Shown: positions 8,961 to 16,652, numbered from the stretch's first letter. The stretch: DNA of 36,297 nt from Microcoleus sp. FACHB-DQ6 (GCA_014695175.1 JACJNV010000126.1:1-36297); one strand, 5' to 3'. Numbers and translations are program-made. Notes: a model not told the origin generated them from the letters alone.

Positions 8961-9001
8961 TATTACTATTTTATTACTATTTTATTACTTTTTATTACTT
9001 T
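8961..9001. repeat. Short AT-rich tandem repeat in a divergent promoter region
   Basis: TATTACT recurs at 8961, 8972, 8983 and 8993 (periods 11, 11, 10) in the 263-bp spacer between the divergent genes at 8105-8890 and 9154-9702. Helically phased AT tracts here could affect promoter bending or be prone to slippage. Confidence 0.6.
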
Positions 9002-9153
9002 GCAGCCTAGATAAAGTTGCTATTATATCTCTAAAGACACACCGATGTCAATGCCAATAACACCCACCAGCAATCTTAAAAACCTGATTGAATAAGGTCT
9101 AAGATAGATGCTAGCTAATTGGTAGCTTCGCTGTTCCTTGGAAAGGAGTAATT

Positions 9154-9702
9154 ATGGCCGCAAATGACTTATTGCCCAAAGATGATAATGACAGACCGAT
9201 CAGGAATACCAGGATAGAAATTACTAAGCAAACAGTTAGATTTGATTCAGATGTCTATCAGTTTCGTAACGTCACAGGTTTTGGGTTAGCTCCGGTGAAA
9301 AACACAAATCTATTTCCCATACAATTTATTTTAGTAGTGTTTGTAATTGGACTTTTTTGTGCAAATATTCCTGAGTGGAGATTTTGGGGAATAATATTTG
9401 TTTTAGTAGCAATAGGGGGAGTTTATGCAAACAGTTCACAACCCAAAAAGTACGGTCTAAAATTGTACCTAAATTCAGGTTCTCCGTCCCCAGTATTTAT
9501 TACTAGCGATATGCCAGGTTTAGAAAAAGTAGTTTCAATATTATACAATTTCATGGAAAGTAATGCAGAAGGTAGTTATGTAATCTATGCAGAAGATCGA
9601 TCTATCCGAATAGAAGGAAGTGTGGGAGGATCTGTCACAGCAGGTAATATTGGAGGCAGTTCATCAAGCAATGTTGGAGGAAATGTTTGGCGAAATGACT
9701 AA
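9154..9702 (+). CDS. Small two-helix membrane protein, DUF6232-like, with GSVGG-rich tail
   Basis: 182 residues with a strong ribosome binding site (AAAGGAG, 5 nt before ATG). Residues ~20-47 (ITKQTVRFDSDVYQFRNVTG) resemble the PH-like beta domain of DUF6232 proteins (tentative). Two hydrophobic segments follow at about 54-70 and 75-91, then a short cytosolic domain. The tail (~147-182) is a Gly/Ser-rich repeat: RSIRIEGSVGGSVTAGNIGG, then SSSSNVGGNV. The tail is matched by the N-terminus of the next gene, also at DNA level. The gene is 47 bp upstream of that gene, with the same type of ribosome binding site, so the pair is probably an operon. Function unknown; a membrane sensor or anchor is possible. 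Confidence 0.6.
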   Translation: MAANDLLPKDDNDRPIRNTRIEITKQTVRFDSDVYQFRNVTGFGLAPVKNTNLFPIQFILVVFVIGLFCANIPEWRFWGIIFVLVAIGGVYANSSQPKKYGLKLYLNSGSPSPVFITSDMPGLEKVVSILYNFMESNAEGSYVIYAEDRSIRIEGSVGGSVTAGNIGGSSSSNVGGNVWRND

Positions 9703-9749
9703 AATTTCATAGCTTTACGCAGGATATACTAACCAAATCAGGAGTCATT

Positions 9750-10160
9750 ATGGAAGACCGATCAATCAAAATTGGAGGAAGTGTCGGAGGTTCCCCAACG
9801 GCAGGTGATGTGGAAGGAGATGTATCAAGTCATGTTGGAGGTGATGTATCAAACATTATCAACCAGTTACCCTCATCCTCTGAACCCGATCGCCCTGGAA
9901 TCAAAGAATTACTCACCCAACTCCAAGCAGAAATTAAAGCAGATCCCAACTTAACAGAAGATGACAAACAGGATGCTTTAGAACAAGTAAAAGAGTTAGC
10001 TGAAGCTGCTCAAAATCCTAATGATGCAGAAATGAAGAATAAAGCCAAAAAGGCAGATAGGATGCTCGGACGAATTATCTCCGCTGTACCACAGGCAACA
10101 AAACTACTAGAATTCTGTAATAATCTACTGCCATTGATTACTAAAGTGTTTGGGTTTTAG
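9750..10160 (+). CDS. GSVGG-segment plus helical-bundle protein, function unknown
   Basis: 136 residues, AGGAG ribosome binding site 5 nt before ATG. Residues 1-33 (MEDRSIKIGGSVGGSPTAGD, then SSHVGGDV) duplicate the tail of the preceding protein. From ~50 the protein is helical: ELLTQLQAEIKADPNLTEDD, then LEQVKELAEAAQNP, ending in a hydrophobic LLEFCNNLLPLITKVFGF helix that could insert in a membrane. Similar helical tails occur in small proteins linked to cyanobacterial NTPase-type conflict systems (memory, not certain). The short amphipathic C-terminus would fit a membrane-acting effector or a protein-interaction peptide; both are inference. Confidence 0.6.
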   Translation: MEDRSIKIGGSVGGSPTAGDVEGDVSSHVGGDVSNIINQLPSSSEPDRPGIKELLTQLQAEIKADPNLTEDDKQDALEQVKELAEAAQNPNDAEMKNKAKKADRMLGRIISAVPQATKLLEFCNNLLPLITKVFGF

Positions 10161-10272
10161 TAAGCGACCGCCTTTCAGCAAACACGCCAAATAATTACGA
10201 TCGCACTTCTTCTCCTCTCATTTGTTAACAGCACTCTTTTACGGATGGGTCAACAGGTTTGTGAAGTGCGAT

Positions 10273-10551
10273 TTAACTCAATCCAGGAAAATCCTCATAC
10301 AAAGCAGAGATTGGACACTGAAAATTGAGACTAGCCAACTCTAGACATTCCCCCTCACGGTAGAAAGAAAAACCCCAACGTTCGGCCACATCGCGACGGT
10401 AGCAATCTACATTCATCCGTTGTTGAGTGATTAATACATATTCTTGTATAGTTGATAGCGATCGATAATCCGCAAATTTATCTCCTCTGTCAAACACCTC
10501 AGTTGTTGGAGATAATAATTCCACTTTATATGATGTTATGTTAATTACCAA
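10273..10551 (-). pseudogene. Uma2-family (DUF820) endonuclease remnant
   Basis: The 92 residues correspond to the C-terminal half of a Uma2/DUF820 protein: VELLSPTTEVFDRGDKFADY, then YRSLSTIQEYVLITQ and LNFQCPISALYEDF. Full members are usually around 180-200 residues, and the N-terminal half including part of the PD-(D/E)XK core is missing. The ATG-bearing opening MVINITSYK is not family-like, and upstream sequence is low-complexity and repeat-bearing, so this is most likely a decayed fragment. Uma2 genes are highly amplified in cyanobacteria. Confidence 0.75.
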
Positions 10552-10623
10552 TAAAAATGCTTGGTAGTAAAGAGTTTAGTCTTTATTGACTCATGTTTTC
10601 CGTGCTCAGGACAGAACTACTCA

Positions 10624-10695
10624 CTACCAAATTGATGATTTTGATGGCAGAAATTATCGCTACAAACTTGATGATTTTGAGGACAGAAGCGCTGA
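10624..10695. repeat. 36-bp imperfect tandem duplication
   Basis: CTACCAAATTGATGATTTTG at 10624 is followed 36 bp later by CTACAAACTTGATGATTTTG at 10660. It lies in an open forward frame (10586-10741, TTG start, 51 codons) that would read repeated IDDFDGR/LDDFEDR units, but no ribosome binding site or homology supports a gene. Confidence 0.6.
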
Positions 10696-10720
10696 CTTAT
10701 TAATAGGCGATCGACAATCC

Positions 10721-10813
10721 TTAGACTTTTTGCAAAAATAGATAATATCTGTGTTCATTTGCGTTGATCTGCAGTTAAAAACAGAAAATACCGAACTCTT
10801 GCAAAAAGTCTAA
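10721..10813. repeat. MITE-like palindromic element
   Basis: A perfect 15-bp terminal inverted repeat, TTAGACTTTTTGCAA at 10721-10735 and TTGCAAAAAGTCTAA at 10799-10813, encloses 63 bp. The interior contains an ATCTGTGTTCATTTGCG-type stretch related to 7774-7800. It sits just 3' of the dedA-like gene (reverse strand, stop at 10823), so the transcript could fold it and it may serve as that gene's terminator. No clear target duplication was seen. Confidence 0.7.
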
Positions 10814-10822
10814 CCACCAATC

Positions 10823-11446
10823 TTATTTAGTCTTGTCCAAATTCCGCGACTCCAACCAAATAGGAATTGCAATCCAAGCAACTGCTAACAGCAAAGCAAA
10901 TACCGCAAATTGAGCGGCCCAAGCTACCAATTTCTCCAAAGACACAACTTGTCCCAAGAAGTAGGATAAACTCACCATTACAGATGCCCAGCTTGCAGCA
11001 CCCAGAACATTGAACAGCGAAAATTTCCAAAAAGGCATTTCTGCAATACCCGCTAGGGGGCTAGCAAAAATTCGCAGCAGTGCGATGAAACGGCCCAAAA
11101 ATACGGCTTTAGCTGCATTTTTGCTAAACTGTTCTTTTAAGTCAAACAGTTGTTCTTCTCGAAAGCGGAAAAATTGTCCCAGCTTCAGCAGCAGTGGCCA
11201 GCCACCGTACCTGCCGATCGCATAACCAAGGTTTCCGCCCACAGTCGCACCGGCGATCGCACTGCCGAGTACAAACCAGTAATTCAGTTCCCCGCTGCCA
11301 GCTAAAAACCCGCCAGCAATCGTAATAGTCTCGCCTGGAAGAGGAACTCCCAGATTTTCCAGCAAAATTCCCAGGAATACTGCCCAGTAGCCGTAATCGC
11401 GCGCAAACTGCTGAATAGTCTCTAACGATAAAAACTCAAAAGACAT
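10823..11446 (-). CDS. DedA-family membrane protein (SNARE-associated / VTT domain)
   Basis: 207 residues with four to five hydrophobic segments. DedA hallmarks are present: the re-entrant-loop motif LLENLGVPLPGETITIAGG (Glu30, Glu39), the Gly-rich AGATVGGNLGYAIGRYGG, and the GRFIALLRIFASPLAGIAEM segment with its conserved Arg residues. Family knowledge: DedA proteins are inner-membrane transporters, some shown to be undecaprenyl-phosphate or phospholipid flippases/scramblases dependent on proton motive force; which substrate applies here is unknown. Stand-alone gene with a 349-bp upstream spacer; a palindromic element lies 10 bp after its stop. Confidence 0.92.
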   Translation of the reverse strand: MSFEFLSLETIQQFARDYGYWAVFLGILLENLGVPLPGETITIAGGFLAGSGELNYWFVLGSAIAGATVGGNLGYAIGRYGGWPLLLKLGQFFRFREEQLFDLKEQFSKNAAKAVFLGRFIALLRIFASPLAGIAEMPFWKFSLFNVLGAASWASVMVSLSYFLGQVVSLEKLVAWAAQFAVFALLLAVAWIAIPIWLESRNLDKTK

Positions 11447-11795
11447 TCGATACTGCCTTCGTAAACTTTTGCAAAGCTCAATACACTTATATATTGGCTC
11501 GATTCAGCCAATAGTGCAATCTTTCGCTGTGATGAAGAACACACTGTTGTCGCGATCGCTGGTTCCACTAAAAATTAGCCTTTCAGGCATACTAGATTAA
11601 TAGATAATTGTGGCCGTTGCGTTCCGCGCGATAGCTAGCCAGTTTTCCTACTAAATTTATCACAACGGCTCTCCCCACCGATTCCCACAAGGGCGATCGC
11701 CCTTCCTCAAACCTTAGCTGAAATCCCCTGATGCTTTCAACAGAATCAGCAACTGAACTCACTTATTCATACTTTACGATGGTAGGATAACTGCT
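11447..11795. other. Spacer upstream of dedA and the STAS gene
   Basis: No gene seen. It separates two divergent genes and must hold both promoters. Several GCGATCGC-type sites (around 11552 and 11693) are present; nothing else stands out. Confidence 0.4.
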
Positions 11796-12140
11796 ATGGA
11801 ATTTCCCAACTTCAACCAACACATCATCCTTCAACCTCACAACTGCCTCGACTCCCAAGCCGGAAGCCTCCTCCAGCAACAGCTAGCCGAGATTGTCCCC
11901 GAACGCCACAAACTCTGGGTAATAGACATGGCCGCCGTAGATTTTATCGACAGTTCCGGGATCTGCGCCTTAGTCGGCGGACTCAACGCCGCCCGCCACC
12001 GGGGATGCCGCCTCGTCATCTGCAACCTCTCAGCCACAGTCAAGCTAATTTTTGAAATTACTCAACTCGACCAACTCTTTGAAATCTTCGACAGTTTCGA
12101 CCAAATTATCTCCGCTGAAACTCCGGCTCTAGTTGCTTGA
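11796..12140 (+). CDS. STAS-domain anti-sigma factor antagonist-like protein
   Basis: A single-domain STAS protein of 114 residues. The phosphorylation loop is intact: VDFIDSSGICALVGGLNAAR, with Asp52-Ser53-Ser54-Gly55, preceded by the LWVIDMAAV strand. Family knowledge: SpoIIAA/RsbV-like proteins are phosphorylated on the Ser of DSSG by a kinase/anti-sigma partner and dephosphorylated by a PP2C phosphatase, switching a partner. No partner kinase or phosphatase is adjacent, so the partner is presumably encoded elsewhere. ATG start gives the standard short N-terminus. Confidence 0.9.
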   Translation: MEFPNFNQHIILQPHNCLDSQAGSLLQQQLAEIVPERHKLWVIDMAAVDFIDSSGICALVGGLNAARHRGCRLVICNLSATVKLIFEITQLDQLFEIFDSFDQIISAETPALVA

Positions 12141-12184
12141 TTAAAATGAGCTCCCGAGTTTAAATCTCAAGTTTGCAAGAGACT

Positions 12185-12835
12185 TCAAGCAACCGCAGAG
12201 TTGATTTCTATATCATAAATAGGTTGATTTGTCAAGCAATACCAATGACAAACAAATAAATCCGGCACTTGAACGCCGACAGAAGCGATCGCAGGTGCAG
12301 CCGGAAAAGGCCAAAGTCGATCGAAACAAATCCTTTCCCCTACGAACCCGAACTGCATCAAATAAGTCGCCGGCGGCGCATTTAAAAGATTCAGCAAGCG
12401 GTAAGCCAACTCATACAACTGCTGTCGCCAAACATCCGACAAATGCACCGGTTGAGAGTAACTCAACTCGCCAGACTGCTTGTCAGGTTCCCCACCAATC
12501 ACCTCAGCATACAGTGGCCCCTTTGCCGTCAACACCACAGGCAGCCAAAAATTGCCACCCCCGACGGGAACTTGCAATTCCTGGGCCACTCGATCGCGCG
12601 CCACCGAAACATTGCTACAAAATCGAAACACATCTTGAGCCGGAAAAACCAGGTTTTCTGGCACATTCAGCGTCAAAGGACAAACGATCGCCCCACCCGG
12701 AGCGATCGCGGCAGAATTGAGTTCCGAAACCCCACAGATATTGACTTCAGTTAAAGGATTAGATTGAGCGATTGCCGCCTTGAGACTTGCGCCCGGATCA
12801 TTCTCACCACCCGCCACAATCAAAACCTTAGACAT
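12185..12835 (-). CDS. Conserved cyanobacterial hypothetical protein, 216 residues
   Basis: The frame is open to 13021, but the first 62 residues are an out-of-frame reading of the upstream gene. The ATG at 12835 (MSKVLIVAGGENDPGASLKA) overlaps the upstream stop by 8 bp, a typical translationally coupled junction. The N-terminus looks like a small Rossmann-like beta-alpha unit (VLIVAGG), and the C-terminal half contains YLMQFGFVGERICFDRLWPF, vaguely reminiscent of ATP-grasp strands, but I cannot assign a family. No membrane segment. Operon partner: the coiled-coil protein just upstream. Confidence 0.75.
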   Translation of the reverse strand: MSKVLIVAGGENDPGASLKAAIAQSNPLTEVNICGVSELNSAAIAPGGAIVCPLTLNVPENLVFPAQDVFRFCSNVSVARDRVAQELQVPVGGGNFWLPVVLTAKGPLYAEVIGGEPDKQSGELSYSQPVHLSDVWRQQLYELAYRLLNLLNAPPATYLMQFGFVGERICFDRLWPFPAAPAIASVGVQVPDLFVCHWYCLTNQPIYDIEINSAVA

Positions 12836-13382
12836 TGCCAAAGCTCGGCATTTGAATGCCCCGATCGTCCTCAGCATCGACGCTCGGCAGATCCAAGCCC
12901 TTAGCCTTGCGGCTCCGCACAGCGAGACGGTAAGTGACGCTTTGCAACTCAGTGTGCAACTGGCGGTTTTCCTTTTGCAGTTGATCCAATTTTTCCTTAA
13001 TTGGCTCGATGCGCTCGGCAAACTTCTGGCGGTAAACCCCTGGCAATTCCTGAACCACCTGTTCTAGCATCCTAGACCGATCCGTCAATTCCTGCACCGA
13101 CTGCCGCAGTTGGTAAACCTCAGCATCCCGCTCTGCGATTTGTTCCTGATAAAAACCCACCTGTTCTTCAACAGCTTGGAGTTGTTCCCGCATTGCCTGC
13201 ATTTGAGCTTGGTGGCGATCGGAAACTTCCGGTGGCGGCACAAAACTAGAATTGCCCTTTACCAGCCTGAAAAGTTCTTGAGACAACTGCTGCACCAATT
13301 GGTCGCGCATTTGCAGCTCTTCGGTGAGACGAGATACCTCTGATTGCAATTCTTTTGAGCTTACAAGTTTAGTTTGATTCAC
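12828..13382 (-). CDS. Coiled-coil protein, possibly the Npun_F5560 family
   Basis: 184 residues, almost entirely predicted coiled coil from ~9 to ~160: VSRLTEELQMRDQLVQQLSQ, then VEEQVGFYQEQIAERDAEVY and EKLDQLQKENRQLHTELQ. A short Pro-containing break (FVPPPEVSD, about residue 50) separates two coils. No signal peptide or membrane helix. The opening resembles a cyanobacterial family that databases call Npun_F5560 (from memory, unsure). It overlaps the next gene by 8 bp, suggesting the products act together. Its role is unknown; a scaffold or filament-type protein is conceivable. Confidence 0.8.
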   Translation of the reverse strand: MNQTKLVSSKELQSEVSRLTEELQMRDQLVQQLSQELFRLVKGNSSFVPPPEVSDRHQAQMQAMREQLQAVEEQVGFYQEQIAERDAEVYQLRQSVQELTDRSRMLEQVVQELPGVYRQKFAERIEPIKEKLDQLQKENRQLHTELQSVTYRLAVRSRKAKGLDLPSVDAEDDRGIQMPSFGNV

Positions 13383-13603
13383 GATGACTCTCAGCTTTTG
13401 TTATATAATGTGTTTCTCTTTAAAAATATCTTTCCCTTACCGCAGAGGCAAGAGGCACTTCAAAAGTTTTGAACCCATTAGGCTAAATCGAGCCAGCGGC
13501 CCGATGTCAAGGGTAAAGCTCAGTCTAACTCAAATCAGGCATCCACGTCATCACCTTAGTTTCTTGCCATAGACACAGGTAGAATCCTAGGTTTTTTGTC
13601 AAT

Positions 13604-13618
13604 AAACCCGGTTTCTTA
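13604..13618. repeat. Single AAACCCGGTTTCTTA repeat unit
   Basis: One arm of the palindrome found complete at 24033-24098. Further single arms occur at about 14848-14860 (reverse sense) and, diverged, near 31062. It lies in the 262-bp spacer upstream of the coiled-coil gene and downstream of the aldolase-like gene, which otherwise holds nothing recognisable. Confidence 0.5.
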
Positions 13619-13644
13619 GCTTTTTCTGAGAATAGTGCAAGATC

Positions 13645-14277
13645 TCATGTGTAACCAATCACAGCCGAAAGCACTTTGCCAGCTTCGTCCAGGGTGCTGC
13701 CAAAACAGATAATACCGTCCTCGTGACCGGCCATCGCCAGAATTTTGCGCTCTGCCAAATTCTCCTCCTCAAAAAGTCTAAACATTTCTAAGGCCATCTG
13801 AGGAGTGCCGTAAGGTATTTCTTTTCTAGTAGTAGGAATCTTAAACAGCAGTTGCTGCCATAGCTTAGGATTATGGACGTGAATTATCGCGCCAATATCC
13901 TGTCTCTGAAGGTACAGGGCCCCGTGAGTCAGGGACTCCGACGAAGCTTGTACGGGGCCCCGGCAGCCGAGGAAATTTTGTTCTAAGTTAAATTCGGTAA
14001 CAGTACAGTATGATTCTGGTCCCAGAGTTCTCAAGTGTGCAGTCTGGGTTCCTGATATCACGAATTGGCAAGAATTCCCGAGTCGGACGCTGACGTTGCC
14101 AAACCCTATGCCATTTTCGTAGACGCCAATTAATCCCCAAGCGTGGAGCCGATCGCGCCAGTCCATCAAATCTGCTATGTTCCGGGCAGCTACAGGGCCT
14201 GCCTCTTCCCAGTCACAGCGGTACTTAACGACTCCTTCATCCATCCATTTTTCGCTCAGAGCGGACACAACAGACAC
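13645..14277 (-). CDS. Class II aldolase/adducin-family protein
   Basis: About 200 residues with the zinc-site layout of the family: FGNVSVRLG near the N-terminus, ASSESLTHGALYLQRQ, IGAIIHVHNPKLW (HxH metal ligands) and a C-terminal AMAGHEDGIICFG (third His). Members include L-fuculose- and ribulose-phosphate aldolases/epimerases and methylthioribulose-1-phosphate dehydratase; the substrate cannot be told here. The start is uncertain: GTG at 14277 or ATG at 14244, neither with a clear ribosome binding site. Single gene with a microprotein gene 86 bp upstream on the same strand. Confidence 0.85.
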   Translation of the reverse strand: MSVVSALSEKWMDEGVVKYRCDWEEAGPVAARNIADLMDWRDRLHAWGLIGVYENGIGFGNVSVRLGNSCQFVISGTQTAHLRTLGPESYCTVTEFNLEQNFLGCRGPVQASSESLTHGALYLQRQDIGAIIHVHNPKLWQQLLFKIPTTRKEIPYGTPQMALEMFRLFEEENLAERKILAMAGHEDGIICFGSTLDEAGKVLSAVIGYT

Positions 14278-14363
14278 GATACGAGCACAGACTTAATCGA
14301 AGTTGTCAAACAGCTTTTTTTGCCTGCTGCCTTCTGTCTCGGTGCATCAGTGCCTTAACTAAT

Positions 14364-14447
14364 CTACATTCCCGTGTCGCCGTAATTAGCGACCGACATT
14401 AGCAAAAAGTAAGCTACGAAAGAAGAACCAATTATTCCCAAAATCAT
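14364..14447 (-). CDS. 27-residue membrane microprotein
   Basis: An ATG at 14447 preceded by GAGG (7-nt spacing) opens a 27-codon frame: MILGIIGSSFVAYFLLMSVA followed by NYGDTGM. Residues 2-20 form one hydrophobic helix with a short polar tail. It does not match PetN, PetL, PetM, PetG, PsbM, PsbT, PsaM, NdhP or Psb30 as I remember them. Size, single helix and cyanobacterial context fit a small subunit or assembly factor of a thylakoid complex, but that is inference. Confidence 0.55.
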   Translation of the reverse strand: MILGIIGSSFVAYFLLMSVANYGDTGM

Positions 14448-15016
14448 GATTTAGCCTCTAGGTAATTACAAAAGTTCAATATGAAACTATACGCTTTCAG
14501 TCGGGGAGTTTGATTCCAGGCTTTTGCCCGATCTAGTTTCTGATGTGAAACTACATAACCTCCCTGCATCAGTTATTTTTCTACCCTACAGCATTTTTAC
14601 TGAGGGTATTTATACCTTAAGAAAGATTTAAGGATAAATTACCCCTTCATCAGATAAATTAGCTAAAAAGCAACCGTACATTTACTGATTTTTTATCATT
14701 ATACATATATTTAAGCAAAAAGCAAGCGGAACAAAAAAAATATTTTTTAGCCAGTCTGGGAGGAAGTGGCAGAATCTTCGGGTGCTCTACGTTAGTCAAC
14801 ACCTCTGTCGATCGAGCAATTTTTAGCTCCGGGGCATCCTACAAGCTAAGAAACCGGGTTGAGCGTAATATCATGTCGGGTAAAATCACCGCAACGCCAG
14901 CTCGCGTCGGCGGGTTCACCAAAATCTGTAAGTAGTAGTATAAGTTATAGATCCCGTAAACCCGCGCCTACCTAGAGGGGGATAGTCGATCGACCGAACC
15001 TGATATAAGTCCTATT
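14448..15016. other. Long AT-rich spacer
   Basis: No gene is supported. It holds an AAACCGGGTT arm near 14850 and a 'CCCGTAAACCCGCGCCTACC' stretch at about 14956 that resembles one near 34588. The stretch 14590-14750 is very AT-rich and probably contains the promoter of the microprotein and other upstream signals. Confidence 0.45.
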
Positions 15017-15059
15017 AAGAAAAAAACAAGCCGATCGAGCAGTGAGGGCCCGATCGGCT
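15017..15059 (-). terminator. Rho-independent terminator of the Wzz-like gene
   Basis: On the reverse strand AGCCGATCG (15059-15051) pairs with CGATCGGCT (15037-15029) across a 13-nt loop, followed by TTGTTTTTTTCTT. The hairpin begins 36 nt after the stop at 15095. Stem and T-run are both clean. Confidence 0.85.
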
Positions 15060-15094
15060 AAATTTTTCTGTGAAGCGCGATCGCTCGCAGCCGT

Positions 15095-16090
15095 TTAAAT
15101 GTGGAAGTGATACAAAATGCTGCCGTCGTCTTTAATTTCGCAATTGGCATTAAAAACTTCAGCTTGTTGGTTCAAAAAACGCTGAGCGACATCCGGCGAC
15201 AGCCGCGTTTCCATCGCAAACCGCACCAGAGTTATTTCGCCGCGGCCTTCTTTGATCAGTCGGTACAAAGCACTTTGGAGCCTTTCGCTCTCTTCTCGCT
15301 GAAAAGCTGCTTTGTACCTCCAATCCGCCACCGAAGGAATCAAACCCCGGCTGACCAAAATCGCCAACAGCAAACCAATTCCCAAAATCAGAGGCACTGT
15401 CGGATCGCTCGTGGGCGTCGCCACAATTTGCGGCACTGTAGCGGCGGCCAAACTGCTGACCATTTCTTTTTCCGAAGCTTGCGTATCCGCCATTGCAAGC
15501 TGAGTTTTGTTGTAAAAGTCTTGCTGAAGCTTCATCTGCTGCAACAGCCGAGCGCGTTCTCTTTCGTATTGGTCGAGTTTTTGCTGAGCTTGTTTCAGGT
15601 CTTGAGTGACTTGTGCCAAGCGTTGGTTGAGCGACTGATTGACTGATTGCCACCGATATCTGTTAATCAGGCGGCTTTTTTCCACCATGCCCTTCATCAA
15701 CATATCCACCGTTTGGACTGCTTGCTCCTGATCGAGCGAGCGATACCCAACAACAATCTCTAGGGGTTGTTCCGGCTTAGAAATCTTGACACTAGCATTT
15801 TGTCGAACTTGCTGGGGCGACAGCTTAACTGCATCTGCCACTGCTTTGACAACATTATCTGCCAGCAGAACCTCTGGGGTGAGTTGCTCTCCCTGCTTGA
15901 GAATTGTCGTGCCCGTACTCGAAAATTTGACTGGCGGATTATTAGAAGTGAGAGTGCCTTGAGCCATGAATCCGGGGGGCGGGGCGAGGCGGTAGGCCAG
16001 GGCGCCTGAAATACCCATAATTACAGCAAAACTGCCTAAGGCAATCCATCTGTATTGATGTGCTGAAGATCTAAAACGTAAATTTCCCAT
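15095..16090 (-). CDS. Wzz-like chain-length determinant / polysaccharide co-polymerase-like protein
   Basis: About 331 residues from the ATG at 16090 (MGNLRFRSSAHQYRWIALGS); the frame extends 17 codons further without support. The layout is cytosolic N-terminus, membrane helix at ~15-33, large periplasmic-type domain with a coiled coil (~140-210, rich in Gln/Lys/Glu: QRLAQVTQDLKQAQQKLDQY), second helix (~233-255, VPLILGIGLLLAILVSRG), then a C-terminal cytosolic domain of ~75 residues (ALYRLIKEGRGEITLVRFAM, then SPDVAQRFLNQQAEVF) that looks like a winged helix. Two helices around a coiled coil are typical of Wzz/PCP proteins that set polysaccharide chain length, but the C-terminal domain is not. 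No kinase or glycosyltransferase is adjacent. Confidence 0.65.
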   Translation of the reverse strand: MGNLRFRSSAHQYRWIALGSFAVIMGISGALAYRLAPPPGFMAQGTLTSNNPPVKFSSTGTTILKQGEQLTPEVLLADNVVKAVADAVKLSPQQVRQNASVKISKPEQPLEIVVGYRSLDQEQAVQTVDMLMKGMVEKSRLINRYRWQSVNQSLNQRLAQVTQDLKQAQQKLDQYERERARLLQQMKLQQDFYNKTQLAMADTQASEKEMVSSLAAATVPQIVATPTSDPTVPLILGIGLLLAILVSRGLIPSVADWRYKAAFQREESERLQSALYRLIKEGRGEITLVRFAMETRLSPDVAQRFLNQQAEVFNANCEIKDDGSILYHFHI

Positions 16091-16551
16091 TTTGATAGTC
16101 AAGTCATAACATTCGCTTGCCGCAGCTCCTGCCAAACCCAAGAGCCATCGTTTCTTTCTGGTTAGTCAAATTGACTGCTGAAAATTTTCTCAGTTTCTAC
16201 CTAAAAGCTATTAGCTTTTGAGAGTTGTCAATATTCACGAGCCGAAAAAACCGATCGCGCTTTTATTTGATCCGAGCTATAACTTCAGTTTTTGTCCTTA
16301 ATAATTAATCTGTAACAAGGCTTCTGGAAGTCTACTGGCATCAGACTAGCACTCAGGCGTGCGATCGCCTCGCCTCCCCGTGTTTGTTGACATTCAAAAC
16401 AGTCTCCTTTTCACCCTTGGCAATTCTCCAATTATCTTACGTCTTGGCGTCTTGCGGACGCGGTTGAAGAATAAAAAAAACCTTAAATACTCGACCTAAA
16501 AACTTAACAAGCAAGAATTATACCATGCAGTTAAGAGTTTGCTGCGTATTA
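16091..16551. other. Spacer upstream of the Wzz-like gene
   Basis: No gene or tRNA seen. It presumably holds the Wzz-like gene's promoter on the reverse strand. Between about 16470 and 16560 there are A-rich tracts, the last of which forms the T-run of the adjacent terminator. Confidence 0.4.
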
Positions 16552-16589
16552 AAAAAAATTGTGGAGCTGGTCTCGCCCCCAGATCCACA
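16552..16589 (-). terminator. Rho-independent terminator of the metallo-hydrolase/aroC unit
   Basis: On the reverse strand TGTGGATCTGG (16589-16579) pairs with CCAGCTCCACA (16570-16560) with one internal mismatch and an 8-nt loop, followed by AATTTTTTTT. It lies 64 nt after the stop at 16653. Confidence 0.85.
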
Positions 16590-16652
16590 TATTCACATAA
16601 CAATTATGGTTCGATCGGTTGATGGTTCGATCTAGCTCGCCTAGGCGAATGT

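Noticed and set aside
12229-12720. 163-codon forward frame opposite the 216-residue gene
   Set aside because: Shadow of the reverse-strand gene, rich in Pro/Thr/Lys with no domain.
12836-13021. N-terminal 62-residue extension of the 216-residue protein
   Set aside because: It is an alternative frame of the coiled-coil gene; the ATG at 12835 with an 8-bp overlap is the sensible start.
16609-16632. GGTTCGATC motifs resembling a tRNA T-loop
   Set aside because: No acceptor stem or anticodon arm could be built around them; the nearby hairpin is a terminator.
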